NCBI RefSeq assembly: GCF_024713975.1
Contig: NC_091111.1
Location: 19,117,001 to 19,181,000, forward strand
From: Paralichthys olivaceus
Lineage: Eukaryota > Chordata > Actinopteri > Pleuronectiformes > Paralichthyidae
Direction: 5' to 3'
DNA: 64,000 bases
Under the pieces are notes generated by a model. It ran no database searches, was not told the DNA's origin, and worked only from the letters and a program-made list of their open reading frames with translations. Of this stretch, positions 22,181 through 33,904 are shown piece by piece. A program made the translations under genes and the position numbers. Numbering within the stretch: the first letter of the stretch is position 1; each line of letters opens with the position of its first letter.

Positions 22181-22295
22181 TTCCCATTGGTCCAGACGAC
22201 AAAGAGGGGCGGGCCGGAGAGCAGGTGCTACCATATTTGGAAGTGACGCCGCTCTCCGATTGGTTCGCTGCGATGGACGAGGGCGTCAACAAGTG
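22181..22295. promoter_or_regulatory. duplicated fragment of the vash2 CpG promoter
   Basis: About 115 bp matches 12847-12960 with essentially one change (cattggtcaag versus cattggtccag), keeping both ATTGG boxes and the GC box. It marks the left breakpoint of the tandem duplication and now lies about 0.85 kb beyond the 3' end of gene 2. Whether it still drives transcription is unknown. Confidence 0.8.
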
Positions 22296-23137
22296 ATACA
22301 TCTGCAACAAATGGGATTTTTTTCTGCAACTGTTGAATTTGCACATTTTGATCTTTTTCATACGATTCATCTACAACCAGAATACAATGGAGATGATTTG
22401 ATGTATAGGATCAAATCATCTCAAGACAAAACAGAGTCAGTCCGAACAGCTCACAAGATACAAACAGATCATCAGGTTTAATCAAAGCACTAAATGTTGT
22501 TATAAACACTGATATTCACTGAGGTGGGGAAGCTTCATCTTGTTGCATGTAAATCAACATCATTTAAAAACTCAAACAGCTCAAACCTCCAAGTATCAAC
22601 CTGCAGGATTTTCATCACAGCATAAAACACTAACATGTGTATAACAGCTAAACGTACAATATCTCTATGAAAATATACCATCTTATTATTATTATTATTA
22701 CTTTAACATTGCAGCAGTAACTTAACTTACAGCTCCCCCTTCTGGCAAAACGTTTTTTTACAACACATTGGTTCATACAAATACAATCATTCATTTCATC
22801 ATACAAATAACACTTCACCATTGTAATGTATAAGAGTAACAGCTGGAGCAGAAGAACATGAAGACACAGGATCAAATATTCCAGGTTTTGGAACGACCCA
22901 CTACAAGAATCAATAAAATGGCTGAACACTGGTTCAATCCAGTCCACACCATAAAAGTGACTTCAGATATAAAACTTTATAGACTGGCCTTGGCAGCAGT
23001 TGAAACTAAATCAATGTTCCCACCTTTGTTTCTCTTTTAATGACAATCACAACTATTATTAAGAGTGACTTTGTTTTCACGGCAGAAAGCTGGAACAAAT
23101 CATTCCTAAAATAATATCGATGTCAAATGTTACTCTA

Positions 23138-26100
23138 CTATGGTCTGAATGTGATGGTGGCGTAGAGGCTGGAATCAGCTGAGGGTCCAGTAGAAGAGGA
23201 GGGAGCTTTCACAGTGCTGTAGGTCACTGCATCATCACCACCCCGGATCTATAGGATATACAATCAATCAATCAATCAATCAATCAGTCAATGTATAGCA
23301 CCTTTCATACAGGTTAGTGTATTTCAGTGTGCTTCACAGAAGACAACAAATACAAATGTTGACAAAGAAGTATGATGAAATGGATTTAAAAAAAAGACAG
23401 AATAGGACGTATTACACAGCAGGTCAGGATGTAGCACGGTTACCATAGTGACACAACACAATGCAAATAAGAATTAAAACGTAAAATAACCTAATGCAGC
23501 GCTAAAAGCATGACATGTTTTAAAACAAGGGACAGACACCACAAATGATGTTTTTTATGTTTCCACTCATGACAACATGAGTTCTTATCGAACGGACAGG
23601 CTTACCTGGGCCGCGCTGTTGGTGGAGTGGCTGATGGAGGCGTAGGCAACATCATCTGGAGGGTCAACCTACACCATGAAGACACCACATCAACTTCACC
23701 AATATGGATTTCTACTGACTCAACCTTTTTCTGTTCCTTAACTTTTACATTACAACTGTATAACTTCATGACGACATGGCATTATTATAAGATTCATAAA
23801 AACTTGATTGTGGTATATATGTACATATAGCTCCTCTGATGCTTTTCATTTCTCTCTGATTTTCTATTTTAACTGTAGAATCTGAAAACCAGGGACCAGA
23901 AACGTTGCTTCTGTACATCTGATTTTTCAGCTTTATAACTGACCGTGTTTTCGTCCGTCTGTGTTTTGTTCCCTGAGACGACAGAAAAAGGAGAGTTAGC
24001 CTCGCAGAGGGAAGAATCAGCTTCATCAAAACATTTTGTCTCCTCCGCCGAGAAGGTCGTGTTTTCATCTGCGTCTGTTTGTGTGTCTATAGTTTGCAGG
24101 ATCGCACACAAACAAAGATGAGTTGCTGTTCCAGGATTTCTTTTTTCAATTTCTTTACATTGTGAGAAGTTTTCATTGATTTTATGACCTTTATTTATAA
24201 ATCAGGCATTTCTACAGGACTGATATTTATGTGTGTGAAATTGATGCAGCTCCAAATACAAATCCAGATGTAGAGGATTGAATTGTGGTTTCAGAAGACT
24301 GTCGGGCCTTGGTGGAGATACAAACTCTATAAGTGACATTCTAGTTTCATCTGTGAATGTTCCCACCTTTGTTTCTTCTCCATCTCACGACAATCACAAC
24401 CAGAATAACGATTGTGGCTAAACCCACAGCCAGAGCGATGTACCGCCACCAGTCTGTCAACAGAAAGACAAGAGTTGAGTTTTCTGCTCAGTCCAACATC
24501 CTGTATTTACACGTTTTCAACATGTCTTTAAATCAATCAACATCAGCAGCACAGAGATGAATGAGAGGTGCACCAAATATTCACTACCTCCTGGGGTGGT
24601 TGTCTTCTCTTTGTTCTTTCCTTCTTAAGAAAAAGAAACATATGAACAAATGAATTGATTGGATCAGGAGCAGTTCATGGTGTTCTGTGTTTTCTCACCT
24701 GATGATGGAGGGATGAAGGCAAACTCTTCCTCTTTGTGTCCATCCTTCACTTTACATTTGAATAAGTTATCGTCCTTTGTCGTGTGAACAAAACTGGATT
24801 TTGAGAAGCTCACAGTGGCTGAGCAGCCAGACTGTGATGTCTTCAGATCCTTGTTGTCTTCATCCACATCTTTATTCATAAACAGCCACTTCACTTCACT
24901 GCAGGCTTTATATGTCGACACAGAGCAGCTCAACGTCACCTCATCACTTCTCTTCTGCTCAGTCACTGGTGATGATGGAGATATTGTGAGAGAAAGAGAA
25001 CATGAGTGAAACTATCTCCATCAGAATGATCAGAATGTTTTTATGAAGAGACTCTTTTACTCACTGGTGACAACAGACAAATGAAACACATGGTCTGTCT
25101 GTATTTGTTTTGTCTGGTCAGACTTTCTGCAGGCGTAGACACCAACATCCTCGACTGTGACCTCCCTGATAACCAGAGAACAGTTTGCAGCAAGACGTAT
25201 TCTGTCTGCTTTAGATTTGGAAATCACAGATGTGTCGAGCTGCCCATCGAGAACCAGGTTTACGTCTCTAGTCTCCTCTGATTCCCTGAAGAACCAGATA
25301 GTAGCTCTACAGTTAACATGATCCTCTGTCACAGGTTCACAAGGCAAAATGACTTCAGCTCCAGCTCTGACGATGACGGAGGAATCTTGGGCAGCTGGTG
25401 TTGTGGAGGAAATGAGAGAGAGACAGGACCAATTAAACTAAACTAAGAGAAAGACTGATATTTTCATAAACTTATGAGAGTGAGGATTATTTTAGACGTA
25501 ACTTTGTAAATTAAGAATGGAGCACGACTGAGCAGATAAACCTGAAAACAATAAACTACAGTTATCGCCCTGCATTTGAAGGCCTCAGCCAACTAGTCCA
25601 GTTTCAGACTACGTACACTGTAAGAAATGATGAATGTGGTTAGTAAATCACTTAAAATAAAGATGATTATCAGAATAAATAATTAAGTTTGTTACATGAA
25701 CATGTTTTAGTCAGTTGACAACTTATTGTACGAAGTCGGACAAAATTAATATGAAGAGCAAGGTGTAAATGTAATAGAATAGAGAAGCTATGCATTGAGT
25801 TTTAAATGTAAACAGACACCCACCTCATTTTTTGAAAAGCCACTGAGCTGTCCTATCAGTTTTAATAGTAAAGTCTTCCTCCACGTCAGTAGGTGGTGCT
25901 GTTTGTACTACACTGTGGATTCACACTGGAGACCTGATCACAGGCTCGACACATGCGCAGCTCACAATAAATGAGTTCAGCTTGAGCAAGATGCTAACAT
26001 GTGGTCTTCTCCCTTCTTCATATCTACAGGTAATGTACAACTCAGTTTTACAATTTCATCTTTGTTCCGAATTAAGAAAACGTTACGTCGGATGTTTTGT

Positions 26101-29100
26101 GAGTGTCGATGATTTTCAGAAGTGTGGTAAAAGTATACTTTAGTGACTCGCCGTCTTGACGCGCTTTGTCATGGCGGGTGCACGCGCAGTTGGCGCACTG
26201 TGGTTTCAGCCGCCGGTGTAATGAGTCCGTGTGAGTGATATTATGGGTCTGTGACCGAAACCAAACCTGTTCTTCAAGTGGTTAAAAGTATTGGTAGCCA
26301 GCGTTTGGCGAATGTTCACGTGTTCAGTCATATGCAAATTAGCTTTAGCATCCCAGTCACAGCCTGGTCACGTGACGTTAGTAAATGCTGCTGATGTGTT
26401 TCAGTGTGTGAACAAATGTGTCAAATGTTTATGTGTAATGTGAGGAAGTGTGAAGAGTAAGGGCATCGGTTTGTGTGATGTGTTATGTGTGTGGCAGTTT
26501 AATGTAATAAGTGTAGTGTGTGAGCCAGTTAGGAATGTATGTTAAGTGACTGTGTTTCAGTTTTATTAGTCAGTATTTCTGTATTTGTCTTGTCATTGTT
26601 GCAATATTTTGAATATAATTTGAACAGCGAGCACTTTAACATGAGAGTGAAACTCAATGGAAAATTGAAGTGACTGATGTGTATTTGTCCAAATGTCATA
26701 ATAAATGAATTCAGCCTGAGCAAGATGCTAACATCAGGTCTTCTCCCTTCTTCAAATCCAGAGGGAGTAAATGTGTCTTTATTGGTTACGCAGTGCTCCC
26801 CAGCCTGTGTAACCCTTGCTGCCGGTCCAGATTTCCCCTCGTTCTGCTGCGGTAACATTAACTTATGTGTTTAGCACTTTTAAATAAATATTTCTGTGTT
26901 CACTTCACTGTAGAGAAATATTAAGTTCGCCCAACTTGTCTACATGGTGACTTTCAACTCTAAACTTTTTCAAAGTTGAGTACACGGCCTAATTTGCCCG
27001 AACATGTTCAACTGCAGATGCCTCGATGACAAGAAGAGAAAGAAGGACGAGAAACAAGAGTTGAATATTTGAATATCATTAGGGTCAGTAACTATCTTTG
27101 TCTTATTCACAACTGCTCACTGCATCAGCACACAGTACGAGATATCATTGTTTGACGCAGCACTTCATTTAAATTACAAAGCTGATTTAGAAGCTCACAT
27201 AGGCGTTCTGAGCTATAGCTAACATTAATGCTGTCTCTTTTTGTTGCTTTGTTTTCTAGAGGCAGCAGAAGGACATTAAGTGGCACTGAACTCAGGGAGC
27301 GTTAGTTTTGCCGCTGCAAAGGTAGAGAATATGTGTTTTACTGGTGGTGACGTTAAATCATGTTAACGTGGAGAATAATCCAAAAGCCCATGGAAAACAG
27401 AAAGACAAGAGTTGAGTTTTCTGCTCAGTCCAACATCCTGTATTTACACGTTTTCAACATGTCTTTAAATCAATCAACATCAGCAGCACAGAGATGAATG
27501 AGAGGTGCACCAAATATTCACTACCTCCTGGGGTGGTTGTCTTCTCTTTGTTCTTTCCTTCTTAAGAAAAAGAAACATATGAACAAATGAATTGATTGGA
27601 TCAGGAGCAGTTCATGGTGTTCTGTGTTTTCTCACCTGATGATGGAGGGATGAAGGCAAACTCTTCCTCTTTGTGTCCATCCTTCACTTTACATTTGAAT
27701 AAGTTATCGTCCTTTGTCGTGTGAACAAAACTGGATTTTGAGAAGCTCACAGTGGCTGAGCAGTCAGACTGTGATGTCTTCAGATCCTTGTTGTCTTCAT
27801 CCACATCTTTATTCATAAACAGCCACTTCACTTCCCTGCAGGCTTTATATGTCGACACAGAGCAGTTCAACGTCACCTCATCACTTCTCTTCTGCTCAGT
27901 CACTGGTGATGATGGAGATATTGTGAGAGAAAGAGAACATGAGTGAAACTATCTCCATCAGAATGATCAGAATGTTTTTATGAAGAGACTCTTTTACTCA
28001 CTGGTGACAACAGACAAATAAAACACATGGTCTGTCTGTATTTGTTTTGTCTGGTCAGACTTTCTGCAGACGTAGAACCCAGCATCCTCGACTGTGACCT
28101 CCCTGATAACCAGAGAACAGTTTGCAGCAAGACGTATTCTGTCTGCTTTAGATTTGGAAATCACAGATGTGTCGAGCTGCCCATAGAGAACCAGGTTTAC
28201 TTCTCTAGTCCACTCTGATTCACTGAAGATCCAGATAGTAGCTCCACAGTTAACATGATCCTCTGTCACAGGTTCACAAGGCAAAATGACTTCAGCTCCA
28301 GCTCTGACGATGATGAAGGAATCTTGGGCAGCTGGTGTTGTGGAGGAAATGAGAGAGAGACAGGACCAATTAAACTAAACTAAGAGAAAGACTGATATTT
28401 TCATACACTTATGAGAGTGAGGATTATTTTAGACGTAACTTTGTAAATTAAGAATGGAGCACGACTGAGCAGATAAACCTGAAAACAATAAACTACAGTT
28501 ATCGCCCTGCATTTGAAGGCCTCAGCCAACTAGTCCAGTTTCAGACTACGTACACTGTAAGAAATGATGAATGTGGTTAGTAAATCACTTAAAATAAAGA
28601 TGATTATCAGAATAAATAATTAAGTTTGTTACATGAACATGTTTTAGTCAGTTGACAACTTATTGTACAAAGTTGGACAAAATTAATATGAAGAGCAAGG
28701 TGTTAACTTTTGTGTTTAGCACTTTTAAATGAATATTTCTGTGTTCACTTCACTGTAGAGAAATATTAAGTTCGCCCAACTTGTCTACATGGTGATTTTC
28801 AACTCTAAACTTTTTCAAAGTTGAGTACACGGCCTAATTTGCCCGAACATGTTCAACTGCAGATGCCTCGATGACAAGAAGAGAAAGAAGGACGAGAAAC
28901 AAGAGTTGAATATTTGAATATCATTAGGGTCAGTAACTATCTTTGTCTTATTCACAACTGCTCACTGCATCAGCACACAGTACGAGATATCATTGTTTGA
29001 CGCAGCACTTCATTTAAATTACAAAGCTGATTTAGAAGCTCACATAGGCGTTCTGAGCTATAGCTAACATTAATGCTGTCTCTTTTTGTTGCTTTGTTTT

Positions 29101-31644
29101 CTAGAGGCAGCAGAAGGACATTAAGTGGCACTGAACTCAGGGAGCGTTAGTTTTGCCGCTGCAAAGGTAGAGAATATGTGTTTTACTGGTGGTGACGTTA
29201 AATCATGTTAACGTGGAGAAAACCAAAAGCCCATGGAAAACAGAAAGACAAGAGTTGAGTTTTCTGCTCAGTCCAACATCCTGTATTTACACGTTTTCAA
29301 CATGTCTTTAAATCAATCAACATCAGCAGCACAGAGATGAATGAGAGGTGCACCAAATATTCACTACCTCCTGGGGTTGTTGTCTTCTCTTTGTTCTTTC
29401 CTTCTTAAGAAAAAGAAACGTATGAACAAATGAATTGATTGGATCAGGAGCAGTTCATGGTGTTCTGTGTTTTCTCACCTGATGATGGAGGGATGAAGGC
29501 AAACTCTTCCTCTTTGTGTCCATCGTTCACTTTACATTTGAATAAGTTATCGTCCTTTGTCGTGTGAACAAAACTGGATTTTGAGAAGCTCACAGTGGCT
29601 GAGCAGCCAGACTGTGATGTCTTCAGATCCTTGTTGTCTTCATCCACATCTTTATTCATAAACAGCCACTTCACTTCCCTGCAGGCTTCATATGTCGACA
29701 CAGAGCAGCTCAACGTCACCTCATCACTTCTCTTCTGCTCAGTCACTGGTGATGATGGAGATATTGTGAGAGAAAGAGAACATGAGTGAAACTATCTCCA
29801 TCAGAATGATCAGAATGTTTTTATGAAGAGACTCTTTTACTCACTGGTGACAACAGACAAATGAAACACATGGTCTCTCTGTATTTGTTTTGTCTGGTCA
29901 AACTTTCTGCAGAGGTAGAGACCAGCATCCTCGACTGTGACCTCCCTGATAACCAGAGAACAGTTTGCAGCAAGACGTATTCTGTCTGCTTTAGATTTGG
30001 AAATCACAGATGTGTCGAGCTGCCCATAGTGAACCAGGTTTACGTCTCCAGCCCGCTCTGATTCCCTGAAGAACCAGATAGTAGCTCCACAGTTAACATG
30101 ATCCTCTCTCACAGGTTCACAAGGCAAAATGACTTCAGCTCCAGCTCTGACGATGATGAAGGAATCTTGGGCAGCTAGTGTTGTGGAGGAAATGAGAGAG
30201 AGACAGGACCAATTAAACTAAACTAAGAGAAAGACTGATATTTTCATACACTTATGAGAGTGAGGATTATTTTAGACGTAACTTTGTAAATTAAGAATGG
30301 AGCACGACTGAGCAGATAAACCTGAAAACAATAAACTACAGTTATCGCCCTGCATTTGAAGGCCTCAGCCAACTAGTCCAGTTTCAGACTACGTATTTTT
30401 TTCCAGACTCATGAGGTCACTCTGACCCTTGATCACTGAAATCTAATCAGTTCGTTTCTCATTCGAGGAGACAACTGGTCAAAATTTGAAGAAATTCAGA
30501 CTTGAGATGTTCAAGAGGCCAAAAACTTGAAACCTCGACCTTTAACCACCAAATCTGACGAGTTAATCCGTGAGTTAAAGGGAACATTGGTGCCAAACGT
30601 GAAAGGATCAAATCAGTTCGTCTTTGTGTCCGAGAGAACGTTTGTACCAACTTTACAAGGATTCCCTGGAGGTGTGACGGAGATATCGTGTTCACAAGTC
30701 AAAACATCTGCTTTGTAAAGTCCCAGCCATCTTGACGGTGGACGACCTACGTCTCATCAGTTCATCCTTGTGTTGAACTGAATGTTTGTACCACAGTTGA
30801 AGGAACTCCCCTCAAGGTGTTCCTGGATGTTGTTGGTGCAGAGGCGTAAAGATGCAGCTACATGTTGCAGCACACTGGCTTTGATCAGGGGACGAACTAG
30901 AAGTAAAGGAGGAACGAGACTGAGGAAGTGACATCATCAGCTCATTATCACAGTAGACGGAGCAAGAGACTCAAATTAGAGGAAATAACCACAATTAGAC
31001 AGTGAGCAATACACAGCAGAACCAAATATGAGGAATGATCCAGTACACAAATATACACAACTACAATATCAGAGTACTCATAAATATCAGTCCTCTGAAT
31101 GTGCCAGACTTTTTTCATCGTTAAAGAAAGTGAAAAATCCTGGATCCGCACCACCCAGCGCATCCGTCCACCAAGTCTCACGATCGTCCATCTGGTAGTT
31201 TTTGTGTTTCCCGCGAATTAACAGACAAAGTCAACGAACATATAACGTCCTGAGTGGAGGTAAATCAATGAAAGAACAAACAAACCCAGTTCTAACACAA
31301 ACCAAGTCATAAAAAGAGACAATCACCAGTTTCTTCATCAAGACCAAGATTTATTGTGGCTTTAAATCAGAAAATCCCAAAAGTTTCTCGTTAAACAAGG
31401 TGTGAGATGATCTGAGGACTTTCTACGTCTGGTCCTTCCTTTACTTCTGGTCTGTCACTCTGATGAAAGTCTGCCACAACATGAGTGAACCTCTTCACTG
31501 AACTGTGTTAAAAACAAACACCAAACTATCTGGATTCATTCTGATTATTCAAACTGAGAACATCTTAGAAGTGGATTTATTCTTACCTGTAAACGGAATC
31601 AGCAGCAGAAGTAAAGACATTTTAATCCATTTGATTTCATCCAT
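23138..31644 (-). CDS. Ig receptor gene 2: six Ig domains, ITIM-like tail
   Basis: Tandem copy of gene 1 with one extra V-C module. Exons: signal peptide 31587-31644; module e V 29845-30174, C 29479-29745, linker 29368-29403; module d V 28002-28331, C 27636-27902, linker 27525-27560; module c V 25065-25394, C 24699-24965, linker 24588-24623; TM 24367-24453; tail 23944-23972, 23606-23668 and 23138-23248 (stop at 23138-23140). The sum is 749 codons (748 aa) with all phases matching. All extracellular exons are phase 1-1, so modules can be gained or lost without frameshift. Tail tyrosines at about 700 (VAYASI), 722 (VTYSTV) and 741 (SLYATI) repeat the three ITIM-like motifs. The last exon has an extra Ser in the APSSST stretch region relative to gene 1 Thr. 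The six-domain transcript is inferred; modules could be spliced alternatively. Confidence 0.8.
25616..27395. repeat. spacer between V-C modules c and d of gene 2
   Basis: Near-identical to 16274-18053 in sequence and length, including the two internal copies of the tgagcaagatgctaacat repeat. It shows that the module-spacer-module arrangement existed before the 10-kb tandem duplication. Confidence 0.75.
28553..29238. repeat. short spacer between V-C modules d and e of gene 2
   Basis: Same ends as the 1.78-kb spacers but only 686 bp. The break lies at agcaaggtgt|taacttttgtg near 28700, where the long spacers carry about 1.09 kb more. It is either a deletion here or an older state before an insertion. 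Confidence 0.75.
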
Positions 31645-32380
31645 TGTTCCTCTTTCTCTTTTCTCTTCTCTGCTTCGTTTCTCAGCAAAAAGTGAAATGT
31701 GGCGTTTACTTCCTGTGTAGCACTTCTTCCTTCCTGTGGATTTACCTCAGTTTGCTGGTGATGCAATAAAGTAAATGAAGAAGTAACCGTCCGTCTTGTC
31801 TCAGAGTCATTGTCATATATGGTCCCATCTTTAACAGTCACGTCACTGTGTGTGAAGATAAATGTACCCATCATTCAGAGTGACGAGCATCACAGGTCAT
31901 TTCAGTGTAGAAACAAGAAGCTGCAAAACCACAGAGAGAGAAAGACAGAAATGTGTCCAGGCTTTCTAATGAAAACTGTTGTTGTCAACACACAAACAAA
32001 GAAACAACAAAATCCCCATAAAACTCAACAACAAGCATCTGATCTTTGGTCGGTTATAAAGTAAATAATGAACTTTACAAAAGAAAATATATCATTTATC
32101 ACATGAATTCATCTGAGGAGAAACAGTGACATGGACGTGAGGTTCCTGTTCCTCACGCTGCACAACTAGTTCCCTCACAGCACCCCCCTCTGGACCCAAA
32201 GGCTTTTACATGAACTCCTGAACATGAGCATGGAAATGAAACGTTAAAAGAAAACAGATGCAGCAGAGATTCAAGGAAATGTTCGTGCATGTATCAATAA
32301 ATAACTGCAGATAAAACCGTCTGTGTACTCTGGCTTTATTCTTCTGGGATGAGTTCAGATACAAAGCAGGGAAATGTCTC

Positions 32381-33235
32381 TCAGGTGCTGTGGTCTCTCT
32401 TTGGTTTTGGCTTGTTGACGGTGGCGTGGACGTCACTGGAGGCTCCAGCAGAAGAAGAAAACTTCACACTGCTGTGGGCCACTTCACCACCATCTTTAAC
32501 GCAAACATGAGAAAGAAGGAAACTGCACTTCACAATGAGTCCTTTTGTTTATTAGGGACATCTTCTCCGACTCTGACAGCGGCTGACGGGTTGTGTCTGG
32601 TTGTTGCTGTTAAGAAAGAAATGACAAATTACTCATAAATATCAGGTTTGCTTTTTTCATTAAGATCAATGAATTATTCTCTGAGACATCAGCGACACAG
32701 TATTAAGGCCATGTTGAAGAAAAACATTTGAGATTTTAAAAAAACAAAGTCGTAATACTGTGAGAAAAACGTTGCAAGTGTTACAAGAATAAAGTGGTAA
32801 CTGAGTGGAAACCTGCAAGATTACAAGATCGGAATCTTTAAATAAAATGCTGACCCATACCGCATCCTTCCGCTTTGTTTTGTGGTGATCCTGCAAACTA
32901 ACAAGTTCACGTGAACCACTGAAGCAAAACTTGTGTTTCGCCTTGTGCTGGTCATTTGAGAGACTGAAGGTTTCAGGCACTTGGCTCCAGTTTTACTTGC
33001 AGCGTTTGTAGCTTGTAGCTTCACTGTCACATACACAGATATGAAGTTTGTGTGTCTGTCTCTGACTTTGCAAAATCTCAAACAAACAAATATAGAGTTC
33101 ATTTAAATCAGCGTTAAACTCATAGTTAAAATACAGTCAGAAAACCAGTACTTGTAGAGTTGTGAACTGTTTCTTTTGTGTTGAGTGTCTTTGCCTTCAA
33201 TCTGAAGACTTTTTCATCCACTTGAATTCAGCCAT
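32381..33235 (-). pseudogene. decayed Ig receptor gene (three exon remnants)
   Basis: Minus-strand remnants in gene order: a signal-peptide exon start with ATG at 33235 (MAEFKWMKKS, like MDEIKWIKMS of genes 1 and 2) that stops soon after; the first part of a V exon at about 32554-32606 (acceptor AACAG at its right edge, reading PSAAVRVGEDVP) that ends before the first Ig cysteine; and a last cytoplasmic exon at 32381-32503 (HSSVKFSSSAGASSDVHATV) with His in place of both tyrosines and a spoiled acceptor. The C-like, stalk and TM exons are gone. It is the right-hand counterpart of the fragment at 21196-22121. Confidence 0.72.
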
Positions 33236-33904
33236 CGTTCTTCTCTTTTTTGTTTTCCTTCTCTCGTTCTCAATCCTTATTTGTCAAATATTCAAACCAT
33301 TTTCCTTTTCAGCGAATCGGAACTTCCCCTTCATAACCACACCCCCACACGGACTTCTCATCCGAGTCTTTTATACAGATGCTGTCGACATTGGATCGCT
33401 TGGTTGTTTCTCACGTTCTGTCTCAAGAACAAAGTCTGAGAACAAATGAAACTTCATAAAACCACATTAATAAGCTGAAAGTTGACATTTTTACTTTCTC
33501 TTAATGAAACACTGAAAGCATGGTGGACATAAAATGTATGAATAAACAAAAATACAAATAAGTAAAGTCATGATTAGATAATTGAACACAAACATGAATG
33601 AAAAAAAAATACACAACGACTTTTTCTGTATTTCTGTTTCTGTTTTTATTTACACATTTATTTATTTCTTTTTACAAGCTCTGATCACAACACACACCAT
33701 TACTCCTCTTTATCTTTACAGACAAAATAAGTGTTGGCCTCTTAATTCACCTTTAAAATCTTTTGTAAACAGTTGTTTTACTCTTTAACGCCACCTTCTG
33801 GACAAAAAGCTTTTCACAACAGTGCATTGCATCCAGGAAATGACTCATTCAGATAATACGTTGAGGATTCTCCTGGTTTTACAGAGAGATCTATGTGTTG
33901 TGGA

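Larger units (their letters stand above)
22181..32553. repeat. tandem segmental duplication, right unit
   Basis: This is the second copy of the 12847-22180 segment, 10.4 kb, holding gene 2 and ending in the decayed receptor. The right edge is estimated from the last alignable stretch (atgagtccttttgttta near 32,535-32,553 against atgagtcattttgtttag near 22,162-22,180). Identity looks very high over most of the unit and lower over the last 60 bp. Confidence 0.85.

Noticed and set aside
15473-30061. Plus-strand open frames opposite the Ig exons
   Set aside because: They are antisense shadows of the V and C exons; the minus-strand frames carry the Ig motifs and splice phases.
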